Origin: JAKVAV01 sp964635965
GTDB taxonomy: Bacteria > Bacteroidota > Bacteroidia > Flavobacteriales_D > Cryomorphaceae
Direction: 5' to 3'
Length of the DNA: 64,000 nucleotides
Assembly (NCBI GenBank): GCA_964635965.1
Contig: CAZWQX010000001.1
Location: forward strand, 38,356-102,355
Positions 43,520 to 52,656 of the stretch are shown here, in pieces. The translations under genes and the position numbers were made by a program. The notes under the pieces were generated by a model. It saw only the letters and a program-made list of their open reading frames with translations, did not search any database and was not told the origin of the DNA. Numbering within the stretch: position 1 is the stretch's first letter; each line of letters starts with the position of its first letter.

Positions 43520-43548
43520 AAAAAGGCAACCGAAAAGGTCGCCTTTTT
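43520..43548 (-). terminator. Intrinsic terminator after the HemD-like gene
   Basis: On the minus strand GGCGACC and GGTTGCC (43543-43525) form a stem with one G-U pair, flanked by T and A runs. It ends 11 bases before the rnpA start, so rnpA probably has its own promoter or depends on readthrough. Confidence 0.6.
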
Positions 43549-43566
43549 CCAAGTATTGTAAAAAAA

Positions 43567-44313
43567 CTATTTAGCCTTTTTGATGTAATTCTCGATGGCC
43601 ATTGACATTGACGGTAGTCCCGGTGCGGGAGCATGCACGTTCAAGTTTAATCCCGCCTCTTTAACAGCTTTTGCAGTGGTAGCGCCAAAAGCAGCTATCC
43701 TCGTTTTGTTCTGTTTGAAATCAGGGAAATTCTTCAAAAGCGATTCGATTCCCGAAGGGCTAAAGAATACCAACATGTCGTAATTCACGTTTGCCAAGTC
43801 CGACAAATCGCTGCAAACGGTTCGGTAGAATACCGACTTCGTGAATTTAATGTTGTACTTCTCCAGCAGATCAGTAATATTCCGCTTGTGAATGTCAGAG
43901 CACGGCAACAAGAATTTCTCATTCTTGTGCTTTCTAATCACATCAATCAAATCCTCGAATTTCTGCTTACCGTGGAAAATTTTCCTTTTACGGTAAACCA
44001 CATACTTCTGAAGGTAGTATGCAGTTGATTCAGAAAGACAGAAATACTTCAACGACTCGGGAACATTAACCCTCGTCTCCTCACACATTCTAAAAAAGTG
44101 ATCAACGGCATTTCGGCTGGTAAGAATTACCGCAGAATGCTCGAGAATGTTGACCCTTTGTTGACGAAATTCCTTCGCGGGAACTCCTTCCACATGAATG
44201 AAAGGTCGGAAATCTATCTTCACTTTATACTTCTCGGCAAGATCGAAATAAGGTGATTTGTCGGAAGCAGGCTTGGGTTGAGAAATCAGGATTGACTTAA
44301 CTTTTTCCGCCAT
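43567..44313 (-). CDS. Uroporphyrinogen-III synthase-like protein (second HemD paralogue)
   Basis: This 248-residue protein (ATG at 44313, MAEKVKSILISQPKP) has the two-domain HemD architecture: VKSILISQPKPASDKSPYFDLAEKY, VILTSRNAVDHFFRM, the linker KYFCLSESTAYYLQKY, then FFSPSGIESLLKNFP and AAFGATTAKAVKEAGL. HemD closes the linear tetrapyrrole into uroporphyrinogen III. Another HemD-like gene, in the hemAC operon at 46265, is much less similar, so one of the two may have a different role. It directly follows the DUF4271 gene, a pairing I recall from other Bacteroidota. Confidence 0.8.
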   Translation of the reverse strand: MAEKVKSILISQPKPASDKSPYFDLAEKYKVKIDFRPFIHVEGVPAKEFRQQRVNILEHSAVILTSRNAVDHFFRMCEETRVNVPESLKYFCLSESTAYYLQKYVVYRKRKIFHGKQKFEDLIDVIRKHKNEKFLLPCSDIHKRNITDLLEKYNIKFTKSVFYRTVCSDLSDLANVNYDMLVFFSPSGIESLLKNFPDFKQNKTRIAAFGATTAKAVKEAGLNLNVHAPAPGLPSMSMAIENYIKKAK

Positions 44314-44337
44314 AAGGTTTCCTTTAATTGTCACTGG

Positions 44338-45021
44338 CTAAACCCTAACGAACTCTTTCAAAAAGAAGCCCATAAAGAGCAAAACCGGTAAAATTTCGAG
44401 GGTGCAAAGGTACAAAATAATGTAGATTGCAGAAACGCTTTGCGAAAAGCTTAACACCAAGCCCTGAATAGTTCTGAAAAGAAAGGCCAAACAGAATATT
44501 CCTGCGCCTATCAGCAAGTAGGTTTGGGTGTTTCCAAGGTTAGTTGTAGCCGTAACCAAAGACAGCGGTAGGAGAATTAAACCGATCACTTTGGCAACAG
44601 AAAAGACTTCAAAACGATATTCCCTGAGTACCCCTTTATCTTGAAACAACCATTTAATGAATCCGATCAGAGCGAATTTCATCAAGTACAAAAGCAGAAC
44701 TGATAATGCTATTATGAGATATGACATAAATCCCGCCCCCCCCGGAATGTCCCACCCTAAGTATTGAAAGGCAATGTAAATCATTAAGGCCGCGCTTAAA
44801 ACGAAATTGCCAAAGAGAAAAAGCGAAGCGCGATGAGAAAAAAGCAATTCTTCGCGCATAACCTGCCTTAGAATTTGCAAACGCAACGTCATCTTGACCA
44901 AAAGATTAAACCGCTTTCCATATACCATGCGCACATATGCGATGGAGATGAGCGTAACCAAAAAGACTACCGTCATCCATGGTTCGAAAAAGTTTGGATT
45001 CTCTCTTAATACGGGCTCCAT
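44338..45021 (-). CDS. DUF4271 integral membrane protein
   Basis: This 227-residue protein has six to seven hydrophobic segments (for example MTVVFLVTLISIAYVRMV, LIIALSVLLLYLMKFALIGF and AIYIILYLCTLEILPVLLFM), with KRFNLLVKMTLRLQILRQVMREE between the first two. The arrangement matches DUF4271, a Bacteroidota-specific family of unknown function. It precedes the HemD-like gene with a 24-base gap and diverges from the acyl-CoA dehydrogenase gene. Confidence 0.82.
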   Translation of the reverse strand: MEPVLRENPNFFEPWMTVVFLVTLISIAYVRMVYGKRFNLLVKMTLRLQILRQVMREELLFSHRASLFLFGNFVLSAALMIYIAFQYLGWDIPGGAGFMSYLIIALSVLLLYLMKFALIGFIKWLFQDKGVLREYRFEVFSVAKVIGLILLPLSLVTATTNLGNTQTYLLIGAGIFCLAFLFRTIQGLVLSFSQSVSAIYIILYLCTLEILPVLLFMGFFLKEFVRV

Positions 45022-45059
45022 TCAGCCCATAAAACTCGCATTTATCGACGACAATAACG

Positions 45060-45067
45060 TACCTTTG
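45060..45067 (+). promoter_or_regulatory. -7 promoter element for the acyl-CoA dehydrogenase gene
   Basis: TACCTTTG is an exact TAnnTTTG match 22 bases before the ATG at 45090. No strong TTG partner was seen. Confidence 0.45.
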
Positions 45068-45089
45068 CCGGCGTAAAATCAACAATCTT

Positions 45090-46268
45090 ATGCGCACGGA
45101 TCAATATCAAGCACACGATTATTACGAGATGGATGAATTGCTCACGGATGAGCACAAGCTAATACGCGAAGCGGCAAGAGCTTGGGTGAAGAAAGAAGTG
45201 TCGCCTATCATTGAAGACTATTACGAAAGGTCTGAGTTCCCCAACCAAGTGATTCGAGGCTTGGCCGAGATTGGCGCTTTTGGTCCTTATATCCCAACCG
45301 AGTATGGTGGTGCAGGAATGGACCAAATCGCTTATGGATTGATTATGCAAGAGCTCGAGCGTTGTGATAGTGGACTTCGCTCAACTGCTTCCGTGCAGAG
45401 CTCATTGGTGATGTATCCTATTTGGAAGTACGGAACAGAGGAGCAAAAGCAGAAATTCCTTCCGAAACTAGCATCAGGTGAATACATAGGATGTTTTGGA
45501 CTGACAGAGCCCGATCATGGTTCAAATCCAGGGGGCATGCTTACAAATTTTAAGGAGGAAGGCGATTATTATATCTTAAATGGTGCCAAACTTTGGATTT
45601 CGAACGCGCCATTTGCTCAACTTGCGGTAGTCTGGGCAAAGAATGAAGAAGGGCGTATTCACGGCTTGATAGTTGAGCGCGGAATGGAAGGATTTACCAC
45701 TCCCGAAATGAAAGGCAAGTGGAGTTTGCGTGCCAGTGCTACAGGTGAGTTGGTATTTGACAATGTTAAGGTTCCGAAAGAAAACTTGCTTCCCGGACGT
45801 TCGGGGTTAGGAGCTCCTTTGAGTTGTTTGGATAGTGCCCGATATGGAATAGCTTGGGGTGCCATTGGAGCGGCTTTGGATTGTTATGATTCTGCGCTGA
45901 GATATAGCAAAGAGAGAACACAGTTTGGAAAACCGATTGGCGGATTTCAATTACAACAAAAGAAACTAGCCGAGATGATTACCGAAATCACCAAGGCGCA
46001 ACTTTTAACCTTTCGATTGGGGCAACTGAGAAATGAAGGTCGAGCGACCAGTGCGCAAATTTCAATGGCGAAGAGAAATAATGTTGACATGGCTTTGAAA
46101 GTCGCAAGAGAAGCTCGTCAAATTCACGGAGGTATGGGTATTACCAGTGAATATCCGATCATGCGTCATATGATGAATCTCGAATCGGTTGTTACCTATG
46201 AAGGAACCCATGATATCCACTTGCTGATCACGGGGCTGGACATTACCGGTGAAAACGCCTTTGTTTAA
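45090..46268 (+). CDS. Acyl-CoA dehydrogenase, glutaryl-CoA dehydrogenase-like
   Basis: This 392-residue flavoenzyme oxidises an acyl-CoA to the enoyl-CoA. It has the ACAD signatures CFGLTEPDHGSNPGGM and QIHGGMGITSEYPIMRH, and the catalytic glutamate in TYEGTHDIHLL. The segment RSTASVQSSLVMYPI resembles glutaryl-CoA dehydrogenases, which act in lysine and tryptophan breakdown; I am less sure of the substrate than of the family. Its stop overlaps that of the convergent hemD in TTAA. Confidence 0.9.
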   Translation: MRTDQYQAHDYYEMDELLTDEHKLIREAARAWVKKEVSPIIEDYYERSEFPNQVIRGLAEIGAFGPYIPTEYGGAGMDQIAYGLIMQELERCDSGLRSTASVQSSLVMYPIWKYGTEEQKQKFLPKLASGEYIGCFGLTEPDHGSNPGGMLTNFKEEGDYYILNGAKLWISNAPFAQLAVVWAKNEEGRIHGLIVERGMEGFTTPEMKGKWSLRASATGELVFDNVKVPKENLLPGRSGLGAPLSCLDSARYGIAWGAIGAALDCYDSALRYSKERTQFGKPIGGFQLQQKKLAEMITEITKAQLLTFRLGQLRNEGRATSAQISMAKRNNVDMALKVAREARQIHGGMGITSEYPIMRHMMNLESVVTYEGTHDIHLLITGLDITGENAFV

Positions 46269-46927
46269 GGCTCGGAGGCAAACCTTTCCAAAATATCAAT
46301 TACGGCTTTTTCCAATGGCTTGCGCGTAAGAAAGACCGAATTATTCGCTAGTTGATTCAAGACCTTCTTGGTGCTTTCGCCGAAAGCGATTATTCTTGAT
46401 TGCGGCGGTAATTCGTGTGCTGCTAAATATGCCTTGGCATTCGAAGGAGAGGTGAAAATGTAAACATCTGCATTTCTGTTCGGCAAGTAAGTTTTGGGTA
46501 AGGACTCGTAAAACGCCCAATCCAATATACTCTCTTCAGGCAAGGCCTCGCGCAACCTTTCAAAACTTCTGGTACCCCTGGCTTGAACAACCTTTTCGTC
46601 TTTACCAATAAGACTCTGAAATTCTTTTACTACTTCTGATGGAGTGGAAGAATCACCAATAAAACCAGGTGTTATTCCAGCCTCTTTCATTGCCGTGGCA
46701 GTACCCCTTCCCAAAGCGGCAAATTTGTAATCCTGCTTCTCGAAGTTTAACGCATACAACCTAACAGCCCCCGGGCTATAAAAGAATATCCAATTGGCGT
46801 CAGGTGGGCTCTTATCGGTAATTAAATGTTGCTCAATACAAGAGAAGTAAATTAGCTGATAACCCGATTCCTCGACGTGTTTGAGAAGAGATTCGCTGGG
46901 CCAGTCCCGACTAAGAAATATCTTCAA
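46265..46927 (-). CDS. hemD: Uroporphyrinogen-III synthase
   Basis: This 220-residue protein is the third gene of hemA-hemC-hemD and overlaps hemC by 17 bases. HemD-like features are WIFFYSPGAVRLYALNF, AALGRGTATAMKEAG, VVQARGTRSFERLREALPE and YIFTSPSNAKAYLA, followed by IIAFGESTKKVL. By position it is the better candidate for the housekeeping enzyme of tetrapyrrole synthesis. It is shorter and quite different in sequence from the HemD-like protein at 43567-44313. Confidence 0.87.
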   Translation of the reverse strand: MKIFLSRDWPSESLLKHVEESGYQLIYFSCIEQHLITDKSPPDANWIFFYSPGAVRLYALNFEKQDYKFAALGRGTATAMKEAGITPGFIGDSSTPSEVVKEFQSLIGKDEKVVQARGTRSFERLREALPEESILDWAFYESLPKTYLPNRNADVYIFTSPSNAKAYLAAHELPPQSRIIAFGESTKKVLNQLANNSVFLTRKPLEKAVIDILERFASEP

Positions 46928-47831
46928 GGGCTTTTTGCTTTAGCTCCAATACAGCCTCTTTCGCCAGTTTCTCAGGCTCGTTTCCAACCAAACAAACACT
47001 CACAGGGCTGTGATCTACCGTTTCAGCCATAACCGCTCTCAGCTCATACTCTCCATCACCCAAGTAAGAGCAATAGGCTCCTAAAGGCATCTGGCAACCA
47101 CCATGGAAGAGATTTAATACCCGTCGTTCAATAGATGTGGTAATAGCAATGTCTTCTCGATGGATATTCTCCAGTACCTCCTTCATCCTTGAATCGTCTT
47201 CTCTGATTTGAAGTGCCAACGCTCCTTGAGCAGGTGCAGGTATAAATTCGGCTGGATCAAAAACGTGTACGTGCAAATCACTCACATCGTATTCCAATCT
47301 TTCCAATCCTGCTTTAGCCAAGACGATTGCGTCGAAATGTCCGTTTCGAAGTTTCTCCACTCGGGTTGGTACGTTTCCACGAATATCAGCAGTCGAAATA
47401 TCCTGGCGATGTTTAACCAATTGTACTTTTCTTCGAGCACTTGAAGTGCCAACAACCGCACCGCCTTTTAAGTCCCATTTTAGGCTGGAATCAACACATT
47501 CATTGCGGATCAATAAAACATCTCTTGGGTTGGCTCGATCAGTCACCGCACCGATGGTGAGTCCTTGAGGAAAGTTAGTTTCGAGGTCTTTAAATGAGTG
47601 AACAGCCAAATCGACAGACTCTTCCAGTAGCTCCTTCTCAATTTCTTTGGTGAAAAAGCCCTTTCCCTCCATTTTATCAAAACTCAAATGCTGAATTAAG
47701 TCACCTTGGGTTTTGATGATTTTAATTTGAATTTCGGCGCCAAGTGCCTCCAGTTTTGCCTTGATGTGGTTGGCTTGCCAAAGAGCCAAGTCGCTGCCCC
47801 TTGTTCCGATAATTATTGGACGATCACTCAC
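46911..47831 (-). CDS. hemC: Porphobilinogen deaminase (hydroxymethylbilane synthase)
   Basis: HemC polymerises four porphobilinogen units. The 306-residue protein begins IIGTRGSDLALWQANHIK and contains LAVHSFKDLETNFPQGL, GTSSARRKVQL, RGNVPTRVEKL and AQGALALQIR. The dipyrromethane cofactor cysteine lies in FHGGCQMPLGAY. Its start overlaps the hemA stop by four bases and its end overlaps hemD, so the three genes form one coupled operon. Confidence 0.96.
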   Translation of the reverse strand: MSDRPIIIGTRGSDLALWQANHIKAKLEALGAEIQIKIIKTQGDLIQHLSFDKMEGKGFFTKEIEKELLEESVDLAVHSFKDLETNFPQGLTIGAVTDRANPRDVLLIRNECVDSSLKWDLKGGAVVGTSSARRKVQLVKHRQDISTADIRGNVPTRVEKLRNGHFDAIVLAKAGLERLEYDVSDLHVHVFDPAEFIPAPAQGALALQIREDDSRMKEVLENIHREDIAITTSIERRVLNLFHGGCQMPLGAYCSYLGDGEYELRAVMAETVDHSPVSVCLVGNEPEKLAKEAVLELKQKALEDIS

Positions 47832-49063
47832 GCTTTCTCGTTAAGCATCACCTCTTTTGCCATTTTCATGGGAACGGAGATATATTTCTTTTCTAAGTAA
47901 GAAATTACCTTGTCCAAAACTTCTCTTGATTCATCATCGAGGCCATCAATCTCTTTGGCATAAACCGCTGTAACGGCTTTTTCTCTGATTTCTTTGACCT
48001 TTCTGGGTATGTCGCGCATCGCCAATTCAACCAAGCGCTCTTTGTGAATCTGTTTAAACTCAGAAATACCCTCTTCCAAAATGGCTTCGCATTTTGAAAT
48101 CTCTTGAGAACGATCATGAAGATTCCTTTCGGCAGTAGCCCTGAGTTCTTCGATTCCAATTCGAGTAATAGAAAGATCCGTTCGCTCAAATACGGTGGAC
48201 TCAATGTCGGCAGGAATTGCCAAGTCAATTAATACTTTTGACGTTGTATCCTCGCCGCACAGTCTATCGAATATCTCCCGCGTGATTACCACATTTTCCG
48301 ATCCTGTGCAGGAGATCAACACATCCACACCTTCTTGGTATGACTCGAGCTCGGTCAATGCGAATCCTTCTGCTCCAACCTGTTCAGCCAATTCAACCGC
48401 TCGCTCTTCGGTGCGGTTGAAAATGCGGATATTGGTAAACCCGTGCTTCGCTAAGAACCTTGCCATAGCCTTATTAGTCCGACCCGCACCTACCATCACG
48501 ATTCGAGCATCAAAAGGCACGTTCAGGCCTTTCAAGCGATGAAAAGCCAAAGAGACTACAGACACCGGCTTCCTGAAAATTGCTGTCTCCGTAAAAACGC
48601 GTTTAGCCGATTCAATATTCTTACGCATCAAAAGACGCATGAACTCTCCTGATAGTCCTGCGGACTCGGCAAATTCATAAGCCTTTCTCACTTGAGTGAT
48701 GATTTCTCTTTCACCGATCACCATTGAATCAAGGGAGGCCGTCACTTTGAATAAATGGCGAACCGCATCTTTCCCGTAATGGAATTCAGCGTTCGAAATG
48801 GCGTGAAGGCTGTCTTCATCGGACAACTGAAATATTCCCGCCCTTACAATATCGTCGGGTGAGATAAGGTCTTTAGAAATTAGAAAGAATTCGACTCTAT
48901 TGCAGGTCGATAAATACATCAACTCATCCAAACCTAGCTTCGACTTAAGTGCATCTAGCTTTGAGGCTTTGCTCTCTTCATCGATGTGAAACTTCCCAAC
49001 TATTTCCAGAGGAAGCTGCTTATGATTGAATGTAATGGTATAGAATCGGCCTAAATCTTCCAT
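47828..49063 (-). CDS. hemA: Glutamyl-tRNA reductase
   Basis: HemA reduces glutamyl-tRNA to glutamate-1-semialdehyde, the committed step of C5-pathway heme synthesis. The 411-residue protein has the catalytic cysteine in LSTCNRVEFF, the family segment MVIGEREIITQVRKAYEFA and the NADPH-binding MVGAGRTNKAMARFL. The C-terminal dimerisation helices are complete. It is the first gene of hemA-hemC-hemD. An 8-bp inverted repeat lies about 30-60 bases before its start. Confidence 0.96.
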   Translation of the reverse strand: MEDLGRFYTITFNHKQLPLEIVGKFHIDEESKASKLDALKSKLGLDELMYLSTCNRVEFFLISKDLISPDDIVRAGIFQLSDEDSLHAISNAEFHYGKDAVRHLFKVTASLDSMVIGEREIITQVRKAYEFAESAGLSGEFMRLLMRKNIESAKRVFTETAIFRKPVSVVSLAFHRLKGLNVPFDARIVMVGAGRTNKAMARFLAKHGFTNIRIFNRTEERAVELAEQVGAEGFALTELESYQEGVDVLISCTGSENVVITREIFDRLCGEDTTSKVLIDLAIPADIESTVFERTDLSITRIGIEELRATAERNLHDRSQEISKCEAILEEGISEFKQIHKERLVELAMRDIPRKVKEIREKAVTAVYAKEIDGLDDESREVLDKVISYLEKKYISVPMKMAKEVMLNEKA

Positions 49064-49090
49064 ATACGAAGCACAAAAATCTTATACAGC

Positions 49091-49123
49091 ACGCGTTGCA
49101 ATGTCACGAAACTGTCAACGCGT
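49091..49123. repeat. Inverted repeat upstream of hemA
   Basis: ACGCGTTG (49091-49098) and CAACGCGT (49116-49123) form a perfect 8-bp inverted repeat with a 17-base spacer, between the nrdA terminator and the hemA ATG. It could be an operator or a leader hairpin for the hem operon; no function is shown. Confidence 0.5.
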
Positions 49124-49139
49124 CGTATTTAGAAAGATT

Positions 49140-49171
49140 CTAAATAAAAAAGGTTGCCCTTTCGAGCAACC
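49140..49171 (-). terminator. Intrinsic terminator of the nrdBA unit
   Basis: On the minus strand GGTTGC and GCAACC (49171-49152) pair around an 8-base loop and are followed by TTTTTTATTT. It lies 33 bases after the nrdA stop. Confidence 0.85.
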
Positions 49172-49203
49172 CTCTTTTCCAATCTAATTAATCCGTCAAA
49201 AGA

Positions 49204-51579
49204 TTAACCACTGCACATTTCGCAGTCCGGGCCGTTCTCAATACTGCATGCTTGAATAGCGGCCTCTTCAAGAGTTTGTGGCTGTGGCTGCTCCTCTTGT
49301 TTTGGCTGATTCAAACGCGACTTGTCAACGGTAAATTTGATGGCTTCGGCTGCCGCTCGGGTTCTCAAGTAGTAAATACCAGTTTTCAAACCTTTCTTCC
49401 AGCCGTAAAAATGCATTGATGTAAGCTTAGCGAAGTTGGCATTCTCCATGAATATGTTGAGCGACTGTGACTGACAAATGTATGCACCGCGGTCAGCTGC
49501 CATATCGATAATTGCTTTCTGGCTAAGTTCCCATGCTGTTTTGTAGAGCTCCTTGAGATTTTCCGGAATCTCATCGATGTTTTGCACCGATCCATTAGAA
49601 GCCATTAGTTTCTGACGCATGTCTTCATCCCATAAGTCAAGCTTCACCAAATCTCTGAGAAGGTGCTTGTTCACAACGATGAACTCTCCTGAAAGTACTC
49701 TTCTTGTGTAAATGTTAGAAGTGTAAGGCTCGAAGCATTCGTTGTTACCTAAAATCTGTGCTGTACTTGCGGTAGGCATTGGTGCGAGTAACAATGAGTT
49801 GCGTACTCCGTGCTGCCTCACTTCTTCTCTCAACACGTCCCATTCCCATCTGTCAGACGGCTTAACATCCCACATGTCGGGTTGGAAAATACCCTGACTA
49901 ACAGGCGATCCTTCGTAAGTCTCGTAGGTTCCTTCTTCTTTGGCGAGATCTTTCGAAGCAGTCATTGCACCGTAATAGATTGTCTCAAATACCTCGCGAT
50001 TCAATTGACGCGCTTCTTCGCTGTCAAATGGATATCTCAACAATACAAAGGCATCTGCCAATCCCTGAACTCCAATTCCGATAGGACGGTGACGCATATT
50101 ACTGTTTCTAGCCTCAGGTACAGGGTAATAGTTGTTATCAATGATCTTGTTCAGGTTCTTTGTCACCTGGTAGGCAATATCAAACAACTTGTCGTGATCA
50201 AACTTCCCGTCTTTTACGAACTTCGGTAGGGCAATCGAAGCCAAGTTACACACGGCTACCTCATCTGGAGCAGTGTACTCAATGATCTCAGTGCAAAGGT
50301 TTGAAGACTTGATTGTTCCGAGATTCTTCTGATTCGATTTCTCGTTAGCCGCATCTTTGTAAAGGATGTATGGCGTTCCGGTCTCGATTTGAGCCTCGAG
50401 AATTTTGAACCACAACTCTTGCGCCTTTATGGTGCGTCTTCCTTTGCCGGCTTTCTCGTATTTCAAGTAAAGCTTTTCGAAATCCTTTCCATAACTATCA
50501 GAAAGACCCGGGCACTCGTGAGGACACATCAACGTCCACTCGCCATTCTCTTCCACTCTCTTCATGAAAAGATCAGGAACCCACAGCGCGTAGAACAAGT
50601 CTCTTGCTCTCATCTCTTCTTTACCGTGGTTCTTTCTCATATCTAAGAAGTCGAAAACATCGGCGTGCCATGGCTCCAAGTACATGGCGAATGATCCTTT
50701 TCGCTTTCCTCCTCCTTGATCAACGTAACGTGCAGTATCGTTGAAAACGCGGAGCATAGGGACAATTCCATTCGAAGTTCCGTTCGTACCGCGGATGTAG
50801 GTTCCCTTGGCACGGATATCGTGAATAGACAAACCTATTCCTCCTGCACTCTGAGAAATCTGTGCACATTGTTTGAGTGTATCATAAATTCCACTTATGC
50901 TGTCTTGTTTCATCGTTAATAGGAAACAAGAAGACATTTGGGGCTTAGGCGTTCCGGCATTGAAAAGGGTCGGGGTGGCATGCGTGAACCAACCTTCAGA
51001 CATCTTGTGGTAGGTCTCGACTGCGGCATCAATATCTTCTTTATGGATACCAATGGCCACACGCATAATCATTTGCTGTGGACGCTCGGCCACTTTCCCC
51101 TCCAACTTCAAGAGGTAAGAACGCTCTAAAGTTTTGAATCCAAAAAAGTCATAGCGGAAGTCTCGATCGTATATGATGGTTGAATCAAGAATCTCTTTGT
51201 TCTTATCGATCACTTCATACACATCGTCAGCTAAGAGAGCTGCGGGCTCACCCGTATTCGGGTCAATGTATTCATAGAGGTTTTTCATCACCTCACTGAA
51301 AGATTTCTCTGTGTTTTTGTGCAAGTTGCTTACTGCGATTCGGCTTGCCAAGAGCGCGTAATCAGGATGTTTCACCGTGTTCGTCGCCGCCACTTCGGCT
51401 GCCAAATTATCCAGCTCACTGGTTGTCACTCCTTCGTAGAGACCATTGATTACTTTTTTGGCCACTTCAATAGGATCAACAGCAGAGTTCAGTTCGTAGC
51501 AAAGCTTCTTAATGCGGGCCGTGATCTTGTCGAATTTAATCGCCTCTTTACGGCCGTCTCTCTTAATTACGTATGACAT
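49204..51579 (-). CDS. nrdA: Ribonucleoside-diphosphate reductase, alpha subunit (class Ia)
   Basis: NrdA makes deoxynucleotides from ribonucleoside diphosphates. The 791-residue protein has an N-terminal ATP cone (SYVIKRDGRKEAIKFDKITARI), the active-site region MSSCFLLTMKQDSISGIYDT, NLCTEI, and LLAPMPTASTAQILGNNE. The C-terminal redox pair is in CEMCSG. It lies 39 bases downstream of nrdB on the same strand and ends at a strong terminator. I found no convincing NrdR box upstream of the pair. Confidence 0.97.
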   Translation of the reverse strand: MSYVIKRDGRKEAIKFDKITARIKKLCYELNSAVDPIEVAKKVINGLYEGVTTSELDNLAAEVAATNTVKHPDYALLASRIAVSNLHKNTEKSFSEVMKNLYEYIDPNTGEPAALLADDVYEVIDKNKEILDSTIIYDRDFRYDFFGFKTLERSYLLKLEGKVAERPQQMIMRVAIGIHKEDIDAAVETYHKMSEGWFTHATPTLFNAGTPKPQMSSCFLLTMKQDSISGIYDTLKQCAQISQSAGGIGLSIHDIRAKGTYIRGTNGTSNGIVPMLRVFNDTARYVDQGGGKRKGSFAMYLEPWHADVFDFLDMRKNHGKEEMRARDLFYALWVPDLFMKRVEENGEWTLMCPHECPGLSDSYGKDFEKLYLKYEKAGKGRRTIKAQELWFKILEAQIETGTPYILYKDAANEKSNQKNLGTIKSSNLCTEIIEYTAPDEVAVCNLASIALPKFVKDGKFDHDKLFDIAYQVTKNLNKIIDNNYYPVPEARNSNMRHRPIGIGVQGLADAFVLLRYPFDSEEARQLNREVFETIYYGAMTASKDLAKEEGTYETYEGSPVSQGIFQPDMWDVKPSDRWEWDVLREEVRQHGVRNSLLLAPMPTASTAQILGNNECFEPYTSNIYTRRVLSGEFIVVNKHLLRDLVKLDLWDEDMRQKLMASNGSVQNIDEIPENLKELYKTAWELSQKAIIDMAADRGAYICQSQSLNIFMENANFAKLTSMHFYGWKKGLKTGIYYLRTRAAAEAIKFTVDKSRLNQPKQEEQPQPQTLEEAAIQACSIENGPDCEMCSG

Positions 51580-51618
51580 ATATATGATTGGATTTTTAGG
51601 ATGTGGAAAGGCTTGCTA

Positions 51619-52656
51619 TTAAAAGTCGGCGTCCATAGTGAAGCTCTTATCGTCAGATGAAGTGTTGGTTACACTTGCTTTTTGGTAGTCTCCTACTCTC
51701 ACTTCAAAGAAGTTTGATTTCCCCTGAAGGCTAATCATATCCATAAAGTCGAACGGATTCGTAGCGTTATAGACTTTATCATTGCCTAACTCAAGGAGGA
51801 GACGGTCGGCTACAAACTCGATGTACTGAGACATCAAATCAGAGTTCATTCCGATCAATTTGACTGGCAGTGAGTCAATGATGAATTCTTTTTCAATCTC
51901 GACTGCATCAGTAATGATCTTCTCAACTTTCTCTTTCGAAAGCTTATTTACCACGTGATCATTGTAGAGAAGACAAGCAAAATCGCAATGCATTCCCTCA
52001 TCACGTGAAATAAGTTGGTTTGAGAAACTTAGTCCCGGCATAAGGCCTCTTTTCTTCAACCAGAAAATTGAGCAGAACGATCCACTGAAGAAGATTCCTT
52101 CGACCGCGGCAAAGGCGATCAAACGCTCGGCAAAAGATCCGTTGTCTATCCAGTCGAGTGCCCATTCAGCTTTTTTCTTCACGCAATCCAAAGTCTCGAT
52201 GGCATTGAAAAGCTTGTCTTTTTCAGATTTGTCTTTGATGTAGGTGTCAATCAAAAGGGAATAAGTTTCCGAATGGATATTCTCCATCATCACTTGAAAT
52301 CCGTAGAAGAATTTAGCCTCGGTATACTGTACCTCCGAAAGGAAGTTCTCAGCAAGATTTTCATTTACGATACCATCACTGGCAGCGAAAAATGCTAGGA
52401 TATGTTTGATGAAATATCTTTCATCATCGTTTAGCTTCTTGTTCCAATCTTGGATGTCAGCCTCTAAATCAATTTCCTCTGCTGTCCAAAACGACGCTTC
52501 CGATTTTTTATAGAATTGCCAAATGTCATTGTGTTCGATTGGGAAAAGGACAAATCTGTTGTCGTTTTCCTTAAGAATTGGCTCTTCCAAAGGCATGTTA
52601 TCGGGTAATACGTCTTCGATCTCTACTTCTGATTTTTTGGAGGTTAACTCTGCCAT
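51619..52656 (-). CDS. nrdB: Ribonucleoside-diphosphate reductase, beta subunit (class Ia)
   Basis: NrdB carries the di-iron centre and tyrosyl radical that NrdA needs. The 345-residue protein resembles the eukaryotic-type small subunit: HILAFFAASDGIVNENLAENF, MENIHSETYSLLIDTYI and LISRDEGMHCDFACLLY. The E-x2-H-x3-Y arrangement in ENIHSETY keeps the metal ligands and the radical tyrosine, so this is a conventional class Ia protein. It is transcribed before nrdA in the same unit. Confidence 0.97.
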   Translation of the reverse strand: MAELTSKKSEVEIEDVLPDNMPLEEPILKENDNRFVLFPIEHNDIWQFYKKSEASFWTAEEIDLEADIQDWNKKLNDDERYFIKHILAFFAASDGIVNENLAENFLSEVQYTEAKFFYGFQVMMENIHSETYSLLIDTYIKDKSEKDKLFNAIETLDCVKKKAEWALDWIDNGSFAERLIAFAAVEGIFFSGSFCSIFWLKKRGLMPGLSFSNQLISRDEGMHCDFACLLYNDHVVNKLSKEKVEKIITDAVEIEKEFIIDSLPVKLIGMNSDLMSQYIEFVADRLLLELGNDKVYNATNPFDFMDMISLQGKSNFFEVRVGDYQKASVTNTSSDDKSFTMDADF

